A DNA stretch of 64,000 bases from the NCBI GenBank assembly GCA_016860845.1, contig BOKF01000026.1, positions 57,326 to 121,325 of the forward strand. The letters run 5' to 3'. Position numbers and translations under genes: made by a program. Under the pieces are notes generated by a model that was not told the origin of the DNA, made no database searches, and worked only from the letters and a program-made list of their open reading frames with translations. Positions 6,943 through 13,996 of the stretch are shown in pieces. The DNA is from Chloroflexota bacterium (GTDB lineage: Bacteria; Chloroflexota; Anaerolineae; 4572-78; J111). Positions within the stretch are counted from its first letter, which is position 1, and each line of letters starts with the position of its first letter.

Positions 6943-8529
6943 TTACTCTTCTGAATCGATTTGACCGCTTTCGCTCAAATCTTGAGAGTTTTGTTCAATT
7001 TCAAGGGGAATTCTTAAGAGCCGATCTTTGAATAGTTTGACCGTATTCGGGTTAATACGGGCAGATCTCGCACTACGATCTCTAGCCTGAGCTTCAGCAA
7101 TTCCATCATAGGTACAATGTCGGAGGTAATTGAGCACACCATCGGAACCCTTAAGTTCATTCCAGTGGGGATGCGAGGCATTTACAATAATGATAATCTC
7201 TGTCGCATTGGCCGTATCAATTGTGAGATAAGGATCATTTACTGACATCTCGTCAATATAGCCTCTTATCTCGATACCTTCAATATTAGCAGTGAATGTC
7301 TCAGGAAACTTGCCCACAACAGAGTTTCTCACTGCCTCAACGACTTCCTCAACAAGAGACTCAGGAAGTAATGGATTAGAACCAATCAAATCAGCTATTT
7401 CTGGAGAGCGAAGCTCACGTCGAAGCCTATCGACTGCTGTGCGAATTGCAGCTTCGGTAGGCCCTCGTTCATCATCTCGACTTCGCCGATATGTACGAGC
7501 AATTTCACGGAAATTACCACAGTGTAGTCTTAATTGCTCTTGTACTAAATCCTCTTCATCACCAAGCCACAAAATATCGTCTTTGGTGTGACTAACATCA
7601 AAATCGTCCAAGTGGATTTCACCCACAAGCCGTTGGTTGATTAGGTCATTGGAACCTTGAATTTGTCCATATAACGACTCCGGGCGCCAGGCTTCTGGCC
7701 ACCCTTTAATTACTCGCCCAGAATGCAGGATTGAAAATCCGGCTTTTGACCGACTACCCTCTCTAAGAACCCCTACCCAACCAACAACTTTTTTCTCTGT
7801 CTCATTTCCGTTTTCATCCACGCTAGGAATAGTAAAATCAAAATAATCTTGTAGAATTTTCTCCTCACGATCCCTGAGCAATTCCTCATCAATCTCTCGC
7901 CATGTGAGCATCTCATCTTTCCAAAAAAGGCTTAGAATGCCTTTTCGAAAATCTTCTCGATACATTGAACTCAAATAGTCACCAATTTTTGATAGCGTTT
8001 TTGTATGGAATTTTCGGTTATGTCGTCCAATCTCAATAATTGTGTAGTGCTCGCTCGGTGGACAGTCATCCTTAATACCGAGATCAAGGCGATTATTTCC
8101 GGCGGCGACGACCTCTACATCTACAGTCAAAGTATATTCTGTTGTTTGACCTAACTTCTTAGTCCTGACCTTCCAAAGATTTCCGATCCAACTTGCAGCA
8201 GTCTTAAGGCCCATACCATACTTCGAGCGACCTGTGGTATTCACTGGAGGTCGTGCGACAAACATAGCACTTTTGAGTTCTTCCAACGACATCCCCATTG
8301 CATTATCTGTGATAGAGAAATAATCGCGGTCCCTGTCATATTCGACTCGTACTGTCAGCGGTCTCTCTCCCTCTGGAGCGTGTCTTCTTAGTTCAGCTTC
8401 ATTATTGTAGAAAGACTGCGTGGAGTTATCTACAAACTCAGCTATTGCATGCCAAGGAGTATACGCCAGGCGTTTGTACGATGTAATAGTGTTGAGTCCA
8501 ATTTCAAGTGGAATAGTATCAGTCGACAT
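6943..8529 (-). CDS. GHKL (HSP90/MutL/MORC-like) ATPase of restriction-like module
   Basis: 528 residues from the ATG at 8529, which overlaps the stop of the upstream gene (ATGTCGACTGA), implying translational coupling. All GHKL nucleotide-binding motifs are present: N-box 'AIAEFVDNS' (about 29-36), G1 'DNAMGM' (75-80) and G2 'YGMGLKTAAS' (104-113). The fold resembles HSP90/MutL/MORC ATPases, which close as dimers on ATP. The C-terminal two thirds (mixed helix/strand, 'FKDRLLRIPLEIEQ' near the end) is unrecognised and may provide the transducer and target contact. Prokaryotic MORC/MutL-type ATPases are known partners of restriction systems, and this gene follows a methyltransferase and a nuclease-like gene. 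AT-richer than its neighbours, suggesting transfer. Confidence 0.8.
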   Translation of the reverse strand: MSTDTIPLEIGLNTITSYKRLAYTPWHAIAEFVDNSTQSFYNNEAELRRHAPEGERPLTVRVEYDRDRDYFSITDNAMGMSLEELKSAMFVARPPVNTTGRSKYGMGLKTAASWIGNLWKVRTKKLGQTTEYTLTVDVEVVAAGNNRLDLGIKDDCPPSEHYTIIEIGRHNRKFHTKTLSKIGDYLSSMYREDFRKGILSLFWKDEMLTWREIDEELLRDREEKILQDYFDFTIPSVDENGNETEKKVVGWVGVLREGSRSKAGFSILHSGRVIKGWPEAWRPESLYGQIQGSNDLINQRLVGEIHLDDFDVSHTKDDILWLGDEEDLVQEQLRLHCGNFREIARTYRRSRDDERGPTEAAIRTAVDRLRRELRSPEIADLIGSNPLLPESLVEEVVEAVRNSVVGKFPETFTANIEGIEIRGYIDEMSVNDPYLTIDTANATEIIIIVNASHPHWNELKGSDGVLNYLRHCTYDGIAEAQARDRSARSARINPNTVKLFKDRLLRIPLEIEQNSQDLSESGQIDSEE

Positions 8530-9349
8530 ATCTATCCTCAGATTCAGTTGCCCATTCACGCTGTAGAACAAGCTGCCCGTCATTCTGTCGATAAATTGAG
8601 TACTGATGTCGTGAATTGAGTGGATCACGATTAACAGCTGTTAGCCAGATCTGCTTGCCCTCTTTGATACGCCGCCATTCAGTCACACAGTTATTGAACA
8701 AAAGCTTTATGATGTTGTTACGGCCTATCTTAAGTTTACTTGGCTCATCAATACCTAGCAGCCTTGGAACTAATGAATGAAATGTACAGGTTGATAACCT
8801 ATCAATCAGTACACTTGGATACTGACCATTCACTCGAAAAACCTCATAGTTGTCGTTAGAACGGAAAAGCTCAAATGTTGCAAATACAACGTTTCTTGTC
8901 CAATAGCGTGCCCACTCAGGTTTATTTTGATTTATGATTACAAGGACACGAGTAGAAGAATTCCCCACCAATCGCATCATACTGGTGCGATCCAGAAAAT
9001 CATACTTTGAGCATAGAAAGTCTACTTCTTCTACACTGTATTCGGCATTTAGTAACTTTACAATTTGTGGCTTTACGTGACTATTGAAGTTATGATAGGC
9101 CATCTCGACTTCAACTATCCACCACTCAGAGTAATCTTTGGCAATGAACACAAGATCCGGGATCACACGAGACACTCCTGTCTCTACAGTATCATCTGGT
9201 GTTCGCAAAGGTTTCTTGAATGGCAAAACATGATAGAAAGGATAAACTGACGGTGCATGTACGGCCACACGCGTTTCAAACTCTTCTTCTGAAAACGTCG
9301 AGGGTTCGACCTGTTCATACCACTTTTTCTTAACACAGATACGAGCCAT
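8519..9349 (-). CDS. PD-(D/E)XK-like nuclease candidate
   Basis: 276 residues. The segment 'RVIPDLVFIAKDYSEWWIVEVEMA' (about 61-84) has the PD...(D/E)XK pattern: Asp65, then Glu80-Val-Glu82 in a hydrophobic strand, with Glu or Met where Lys is usual. It is followed by a helix with 'HVKPQIVKL'. This is the signature seen in many restriction endonucleases and Holliday-type nucleases, but no family name is certain. The C-terminal half is unrecognised. It lies 30 bp after the methyltransferase and overlaps the GHKL ATPase gene by 11 bp, so restriction endonuclease or DNA-targeting subunit is the best inference. Low GC. Confidence 0.65.
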   Translation of the reverse strand: MARICVKKKWYEQVEPSTFSEEEFETRVAVHAPSVYPFYHVLPFKKPLRTPDDTVETGVSRVIPDLVFIAKDYSEWWIVEVEMAYHNFNSHVKPQIVKLLNAEYSVEEVDFLCSKYDFLDRTSMMRLVGNSSTRVLVIINQNKPEWARYWTRNVVFATFELFRSNDNYEVFRVNGQYPSVLIDRLSTCTFHSLVPRLLGIDEPSKLKIGRNNIIKLLFNNCVTEWRRIKEGKQIWLTAVNRDPLNSRHQYSIYRQNDGQLVLQREWATESEDRYVD

Positions 9350-9379
9350 AGTTCTATTTCAGCATTAGTTTTGAGTGGA

Positions 9380-10267
9380 TTAACTCTCTGTAAAATAACC
9401 CTTTGATCCCTGAATATATATTTCTTCGGTTTCAACTGCGATCCACTTGCGGTTAGTCTCGTGAGCAGCAGCGCCCGTGGTGTTGCTTCCAGCAAATGGG
9501 TCCAAAACTACATCACCAGGATCTGTGAGAAACCTAATAAAGAATTTAGGGAGATCAATTGGCATTCGTGCCGGATGAACTTCAAGACCGTGTTCTCTAC
9601 AGTAGCTTAAATAACGAGAGTTTGCTCCTGTATTAGACAGAGTGATCACATTAGGAGGTATTGCACCATTATTGTTAGTGAGAAATGATGATTCTCCAAT
9701 ATGATGTTCAGAAGGTCGCTTCCCAGCGTTATACTTTTGCGACTCTAATAACTTCTTCATAGAATCACTGTACTCTGTTAAGATATTTCGATTATTGGCC
9801 TTTGGGCGTGTTGAAGGCGACATCCACCAAATATGAGTAAATGAATCCTTTACTCGTATCCGCTCGACGTTAACCCACTGAGCGGGGCTTGGTAAACGGG
9901 CCGGATTATGCCAGACAAATTGTTGACACAAGCAAAATTCGCCTTCGTCAAGAAATGCCAACAGAGCTCGTATACCAAGCGTACTCATTGTTGGCTGACC
10001 CCGCTCCCACGAATTTCCCATTTCAATTACGACAGAACCAGTGGGCCTTAGAATTTGTTTGAAAATGGGTGCAAAGCTAGCAATCCATTGGACATATTTC
10101 TGACCATCAAGATTGCCATATTTCTTTTTACGATTCAGTAAGAAAGGAGGTGATGTAAAAATCAGGTCAACTCTGCCAATATAAGGTTTAACAGCCTCCG
10201 CACATAGCAAATCTTCTGCACTCCCATGCAGAAAAAAGCCACTTTCATTTGAATAGTTGATGTACAT
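9380..10267 (-). CDS. Beta-class DNA methyltransferase (N4-C or N6-A)
   Basis: 295 residues with the motif order of beta-class amino-methyltransferases: catalytic motif IV 'FTSPPF' near residue 37-42 and the S-adenosylmethionine site 'DPFAGSNTTG' near 256-265, followed by 'WIAVETEEIY'. TSPP(F/Y) is typical of N4-cytosine enzymes, although N6-adenine cannot be excluded. The target-recognition region lies between the motifs (about 120-225). First gene of a three-gene minus-strand unit with a nuclease-like protein and a GHKL ATPase. It would protect host DNA if the partners restrict. A promoter at 10506-10534 points towards it. Confidence 0.88.
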   Translation of the reverse strand: MYINYSNESGFFLHGSAEDLLCAEAVKPYIGRVDLIFTSPPFLLNRKKKYGNLDGQKYVQWIASFAPIFKQILRPTGSVVIEMGNSWERGQPTMSTLGIRALLAFLDEGEFCLCQQFVWHNPARLPSPAQWVNVERIRVKDSFTHIWWMSPSTRPKANNRNILTEYSDSMKKLLESQKYNAGKRPSEHHIGESSFLTNNNGAIPPNVITLSNTGANSRYLSYCREHGLEVHPARMPIDLPKFFIRFLTDPGDVVLDPFAGSNTTGAAAHETNRKWIAVETEEIYIQGSKGYFTES

Positions 10268-10362
10268 AACTTCTATCTTCGTTTGCAGAATATCCTTGTC
10301 ATCTGGGTATCATCTGTAAACGGAGCCTTTGTCACGCTTAATTCTGTGTATGGTTGATTGTC

Positions 10363-10437
10363 TGATATTGTATAGTAGTATATCACGAATAAGCTTCAAT
10401 TAGCCCACATAGTTATGGTATAATGTAATTTGTGGGC
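10363..10437. promoter_or_regulatory. Inverted repeats in the methyltransferase leader
   Basis: Two palindromic elements lie between the predicted promoter and the methyltransferase start: TGATAT-N11-ATATCA (10363-10385) and GCCCACA-N21-TGTGGGC (10403-10437). They could be operators or RNA hairpins in the leader. A plus-strand TATAAT (10429-10434) lies inside the second element but has no gene in front of it. Confidence 0.35.
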
Positions 10438-10505
10438 GTAGCGAGAACCATCGTTCTGTGTAGCACATTGCTTCGCGCTGGTCAGACAGCTTTTCCACCT
10501 ATCCT

Positions 10506-10534
10506 ATTGTATCATCCTTCTCTCCCCCTGACAA
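10506..10534 (-). promoter_or_regulatory. Predicted sigma70 promoter for methyltransferase operon
   Basis: On the minus strand TTGTCA (10534-10529) and TACAAT (10511-10506) are separated by exactly 17 bp, with TG one base before the -10. Transcription would give a leader of about 230 nt before the methyltransferase ATG at 10267. The same TTGTCAGGGG/TACAAT arrangement precedes the DsbA-like gene. Confidence 0.6.
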
Positions 10535-10612
10535 TCCTTACAACCCCAGCCCTGCCGGTTCGTCCTCAAACCAAGGCCGATCTGCGCCCCAGCTAAGGGC
10601 GAGCCGAGATAT

Positions 10613-10788
10613 GACGGTGATTTTTCAAGAATCAAGCAGTCATTTTTTAAAAATCAAGCAGTGATTCGAGTCGAGTCAAGTGGTGATTCTACCAGAATCA
10701 AGCAGTGGTTCGACTCGAATCAAGCGGTGATTCTGCAAGAATCAAGCAGTCATTTTTTAAAAATCAAACGGTGATTTTTGAAAAGTTC
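10613..10788. repeat. 22-bp tandem repeat array of covarying hairpins
   Basis: Seven full units and one partial. Each is a 17-nt palindrome (7-bp stem, 3-nt loop) plus a 5-nt spacer AGYRG, for example TGATTCTaccAGAATCA and TGATTCTgcaAGAATCA. The outer TGATT/AATCA is nearly constant. The inner stem bases vary (CT/AG, CG/CG, TT/AA) while pairing is kept by compensating changes or G-T pairs; only the two TCATTTT units have one mismatch. It lies in the 596-bp gap between the DsbA-like gene and the methyltransferase and codes for nothing apparent. Confidence 0.85.
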
Positions 10789-10863
10789 GGGGGGCATGGA
10801 GGATAAGCCAGATGGACCGAGGACAAAAAACAGGGGCGAACGACCGGCCGTTCGCCCCAACCA

Positions 10864-11574
10864 TTACCGAATTTGGCTATCAGCGACCGTGAGGGCCTGG
10901 TCAAACAAGCGGCGGTAGAGGTCCAGGCAGGCGGGGCCGGAACAAGGGGCCGGCTCGACGGCGGCGGCGCGGTAATTGCGCTGGGGGTCCATCTTGACCT
11001 TGGGCAGGGCCAGGTAGGAGAGCTGCTCGCCGGAGGGCAAGACAAAGGTCGGGCTGCCTTCCACTTTCAGGGTCTCCCAGCCCAGCCGGGCCTCTTGCAG
11101 CACCTGGCGCTTGGTAAGGCCGCTGTCAAACGCCTCGGCAAAGCCGGTCATCTCCAAGCCCACCGCTTCGGCCAGCTCAAACAGGACGTGGCGCATGGAG
11201 ATGCAGCGGCTTTCGGCAAAAAAGGCCTGGCGGACGGCCCAATCCAGCTCGTCGGCGTGTTCCGGCTCCTGGAGTTCGGCGCATTTAATGGCCTCAAAGG
11301 CGGGCCACATCGTCACCGGCCATTCGCTGAGCGGCCGGTGCCAGGGATGGTAAGGAATATCCAGCTCTTCCAGCATTAAAATCGGGGTTTCGGCATTGAT
11401 AATGTTGTGGGGCGTGGACCGGCGGTTGATGTACTCCAGGGCCAGGCTGCGCCGGATCAAGCTGATTTTCCCGGCGTATTCGACCCGCAGCTTGCGCCAG
11501 CGGTACACGGTCAGATAGGCGTAGGGGCAGTGAACATCGGAGTATAGCTCGATTTGAACGGGAAGATGGGTCAT
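10864..11574 (-). CDS. DsbA-family thioredoxin-fold protein
   Basis: 236 residues with the DsbA/FrnE-like fold: N-terminal strand then 'CPYA' (Cys16), a long helical insertion, and C-terminal 'VEGSPTFVLPSGEQL' with the cis-Pro loop. The second active-site cysteine of CXXC is replaced by Ala, so it may act through a single cysteine, as some glutathione-dependent isomerases of this superfamily do, rather than as a dithiol oxidase. There is no signal peptide, so it is probably cytoplasmic. Promoter TTGTCA-N17-TACAAT lies upstream. The repeat array follows its stop. Confidence 0.8.
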   Translation of the reverse strand: MTHLPVQIELYSDVHCPYAYLTVYRWRKLRVEYAGKISLIRRSLALEYINRRSTPHNIINAETPILMLEELDIPYHPWHRPLSEWPVTMWPAFEAIKCAELQEPEHADELDWAVRQAFFAESRCISMRHVLFELAEAVGLEMTGFAEAFDSGLTKRQVLQEARLGWETLKVEGSPTFVLPSGEQLSYLALPKVKMDPQRNYRAAAVEPAPCSGPACLDLYRRLFDQALTVADSQIR

Positions 11575-11608
11575 AGTACCTCTGCAGCTTGTCCTTTGTT
11601 AAGCATCT

Positions 11609-11637
11609 ATTGTAGCACACCCATTTTCCCCTGACAA
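11609..11637 (-). promoter_or_regulatory. Predicted sigma70 promoter for DsbA-like gene
   Basis: Minus-strand TTGTCA (11637-11632), 17-bp spacer, TACAAT (11614-11609) with an extended TGC immediately upstream of the -10; the ATG at 11574 is about 35 nt further on. Confidence 0.65.
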
Positions 11638-11673
11638 TCTCCCAAAAATAAGGTCTGTCCCAGATTTCAGGCA

Positions 11674-11704
11674 GACCGCAGAGGTTTTAAAAACCTCTGC
11701 GGTC
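11674..11704. repeat. Perfect palindromic dispersed repeat
   Basis: Two 15-bp arms (GACCGCAGAGGTTTT and its complement) flank a single central base. Together with the palindrome at 11739 it fills the intergenic gap; both have the look of dispersed palindromic elements. It is followed by TTTCCT rather than a U-tract. Confidence 0.75.
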
Positions 11705-11738
11705 TTTCCTAAAAATTGGGGCGCTCCCAAAATTAATA

Positions 11739-11771
11739 AGACCTGCCAGGTTTTTCAAACCTGGCAGGTCT
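11739..11771. repeat. Perfect palindromic dispersed repeat
   Basis: Arms AGACCTGCCAGGTTT and AAACCTGGCAGGTCT (15 bp each) around loop TTC. It could work as a bidirectional hairpin terminator between the minus-strand genes, but no U-run follows. Confidence 0.75.
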
Positions 11772-11791
11772 GTAAGTGAAGCGTGAGGTTA

Positions 11792-12154
11792 TCAGGCGGC
11801 GACGAAGGCCATTTCGACCTTATGGCTATTCAGCATGTATTGAAAGGTGCTGGTCACGATCACACTTTCTAAATAAGCCTGGGCTTCCTCATAAGTGCCG
11901 TGAGCTACCTGCCGTTGAAACTCATCGTAGTACCAGGCCCTGGAAACGGTGTCGGGCTGATCGAGCCAGGCGCCGTAGCCGTATTTGCCAATTTGCTCCA
12001 GGGTGTTGTCGGCCGGCACGCCGACGGCATCCAGCACGACGCTCAGTAAATCTATCTCCAAATAATTCAGATTGAGCTTGCCGGCAAATTCGCGCAGCTT
12101 GCGCTCATGCTCAAATTGTAATTGCAGCAGTTTAATCAGAGTTTTTTCGTCCAT
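11792..12154 (-). CDS. Small helical protein of unknown function
   Basis: 120 residues, not recognised. It is mostly alpha-helical and begins with the amphipathic 'LIKLLQLQFEHERKLREFAGKL'; the middle has 'YGYGAWLDQPDTVSRAWYYDEF'. No signal or membrane segment. AGGGG lies about 10 nt before the ATG. It stands alone between dispersed repeats. Confidence 0.6.
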   Translation of the reverse strand: MDEKTLIKLLQLQFEHERKLREFAGKLNLNYLEIDLLSVVLDAVGVPADNTLEQIGKYGYGAWLDQPDTVSRAWYYDEFQRQVAHGTYEEAQAYLESVIVTSTFQYMLNSHKVEMAFVAA

Positions 12155-12281
12155 TTTTCATTTCCCCTTTGCAGCTTCATTTTTAAGCTATCTGTAGTTT
12201 AGTCTGCCATCGTCCCGGAATCGTTACAGCCAGCGTTACGAAATGGATATGTCTGTTTATACCGGGATCGTCAGACAATAA

Positions 12282-12335
12282 ACCGAAAATCACCCTTCGA
12301 TACGGGCTTAGGCCCTACTCAGGATGATTTTCGGT
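12282..12335. repeat. Inverted repeat downstream of response regulator promoter side
   Basis: Arms ACCGAAAATCACCCT and AGGATGATTTTCGGT pair over 15 bp with one wobble, around a loop of about 24 nt. Located just after the stop of the response regulator (minus strand), so it might help end transcription, though no U-tract is present. Confidence 0.5.
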
Positions 12336-12355
12336 AAAATGTCGAACCCAGGTTA

Positions 12356-12937
12356 TTATAACCCCAGGCCGGCTTCTCGCGCCTTGATGATGGCCTGGGC
12401 CCGGTCCACGACTTGCAGCTTGCTGAGGATGTTGGAAACTTGATTGCGCACCGTCTTCTGGCTGATGGCCAGCCGCTCGGCAATTTCCGGGTTGGTCAGG
12501 TGTTGGGTCATCAGCGTTAAGATTTCGCGCTCGCGGTCGGTTAGCTCTGGGAAAATTTGCGGCGCGGCGGGTCGGGGGCCGGCAAAGAAGTGGATCAATC
12601 TGCGGGCAATGGCCGGGCCGAAAATGGCCTCGCCGCTGCTAACCACTTGGATGGCCCGCAAGATTTCGGCCTTGAGCGCGCCCTTGAGCACATAGCCGCG
12701 CGCCCCGGCCCGCACGGCGGCAAAGACCGAGTCGTCATCTTCAAACATGGTCAGCATAAGCACGCTGATGTGCGGGCTGGTGTGCAGAATGCGCCGGGTG
12801 GCCTCGATACCGTTGAGGCCGGGCATGTTGATGTCCATCAAAATCACGTCCGGCTGGAGGCGGGCGGCCAGGGCGACTGCTTCCTCGCCCGTCGCCGCTT
12901 CGCCGACGACCTCCAGATCGGCAACGGACTCCAGCAA
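12356..12937 (-). CDS. NarL/FixJ-type response regulator lacking its N-terminus
   Basis: 193 residues from a TTG. The receiver keeps the phospho-acceptor Asp in 'DVILMDINMPGLNG', the 'MLTMFEDD' strand and Lys in 'YVLKGA'. The C-terminal LuxR-type helix-turn-helix is intact ('LTDREREILTLMTQHLTNPEIAERLAISQKTVRNQVSNIL'-type, given here in pieces: 'ELTDREREILTLM', 'AISQKTVRNQVSNIL'). The first strand and paired acidic residues ('VDDH') are missing: the frame upstream reads 'QVNTDFREGLHALLES' and then meets the TAA that ends the EamA gene in the same frame. No ATG or GTG is available, and no histidine kinase is nearby. Probably a decayed or DNA-binding-only regulator. Confidence 0.75.
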   Translation of the reverse strand: MLESVADLEVVGEAATGEEAVALAARLQPDVILMDINMPGLNGIEATRRILHTSPHISVLMLTMFEDDDSVFAAVRAGARGYVLKGALKAEILRAIQVVSSGEAIFGPAIARRLIHFFAGPRPAAPQIFPELTDREREILTLMTQHLTNPEIAERLAISQKTVRNQVSNILSKLQVVDRAQAIIKAREAGLGL

Positions 12938-12991
12938 GGCGTGCAGCCCTTCTCGGAAATCTGTGTTAACTTGGCAGAAAGCTTGGTGTCT

Positions 12992-13996
12992 TTAGCGGGT
13001 TGTCCTGGCCCGCTGCTGGCCTGGCCGGGGTTGGGCCGTCTCAGCCGCAGGCAGATCGCCCAGCCAGCCTTCATAGAGTCTCAAGAAGGCGACCCCGGTC
13101 AGAATCAGCAGGCTGCCGCCAAGCTGCACCCAGTTCAGGCGCTCGCCCAACAGGAAATAAGCAATCACCGCCGTGAAGGCCGGCTCCAGGGTCGCCACCA
13201 GGTTGGCTACGCTGGAGGGCAAATAGCCCAGGCTGACGTTATACAGCCCGAATCCGGCTATCGTCGGACCCGCCGCCAGCAGGAACAAAATCCCCCAACC
13301 GGCCAGGCTGTTCCCCAGCCAAAAGAGGTCGGCGGGACGGGCCGCCGCGCCGGGCAAAACTCCGCCCGGCAGCAGGTTGAAGAGCAGTAAGAAGACGGTG
13401 GCAAAGCCGAAAGTGTAGAACAGGGTGGTCCAGGGGTTCAGGCCGCGCTGTGAGGCCGAGCGCCCCATCATGCTGTAGACCGCGTAGCCCAGGCCGGAGA
13501 GTATCCCGGTCAGAATACCCACCCAATTCGTCTGCCAGGCCGCTGGATCCAATGCTCCTGAAACCAGGCCGCAGCCGCCCAGGCAGAGGGTGACCGCCAG
13601 GAGCTTGGCCCAATCCAGGCGTTCGTTGAGGAACCACCAGCCCAGCAGCGCCGTGAACGCGGCGGAGCAGTAAGCCAGCACCGTGGAAACCGCCGCCCCG
13701 TTCAGGGCCACCGACAGAGTCCACAGGGCGTTGAAGACAGCCAGCACCAGGCCGTAGACGACGAGATAGGTCAAATGGGGGCGCTTCACCCGGAGCAGGC
13801 GAGGGAACAGCCAGCCGAGCACCGGCACGAGAGTCAGGGCCACCAGTCCGTCGCGCCAAAAGGCCAGTACCAGCGACGGGATGTGGTAGGTTTGGGTCAG
13901 ATAACGGATGAAAATAGCGGTGGTGGAGAGGATAGCCGCGCTCATGAGGGCAATGGTGTAACCGCGCGTGAGATTTGAAGGGTGGGGCGAACTCAT
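12992..13996 (-). CDS. EamA/DMT-family transporter
   Basis: 334 residues with ten predicted transmembrane helices in two repeated EamA halves ('AILSTTAIFIRYLT' ... 'FWRDGLVALTLVPVLGW'; second half from 'WVGILTGILSGLGYAVYSMMG', ending 'LVATLEPAFTAVIAYFLLGERLNWVQLGGSLLILTG' in pieces). The 'EP' pair before the ninth helix is typical of drug/metabolite exporters; the substrate is unknown. The ATG follows the YfhO stop directly (TAAATG), so the two are probably co-translated. The Arg/Pro/Gln-rich tail is cytoplasmic. Confidence 0.85.
   Translation of the reverse strand: MSSPHPSNLTRGYTIALMSAAILSTTAIFIRYLTQTYHIPSLVLAFWRDGLVALTLVPVLGWLFPRLLRVKRPHLTYLVVYGLVLAVFNALWTLSVALNGAAVSTVLAYCSAAFTALLGWWFLNERLDWAKLLAVTLCLGGCGLVSGALDPAAWQTNWVGILTGILSGLGYAVYSMMGRSASQRGLNPWTTLFYTFGFATVFLLLFNLLPGGVLPGAAARPADLFWLGNSLAGWGILFLLAAGPTIAGFGLYNVSLGYLPSSVANLVATLEPAFTAVIAYFLLGERLNWVQLGGSLLILTGVAFLRLYEGWLGDLPAAETAQPRPGQQRARTTR

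Noticed and set aside
10429..10434. Plus-strand TATAAT as a promoter
   Set aside because: No gene follows on the plus strand before the opposite-strand DsbA-like gene, and it lies within an inverted repeat.
10613..10788. 22-bp repeat array as a CRISPR
   Set aside because: Units are directly contiguous palindromes with only a 5-nt near-constant spacer; there are no unique spacers and no cas genes.
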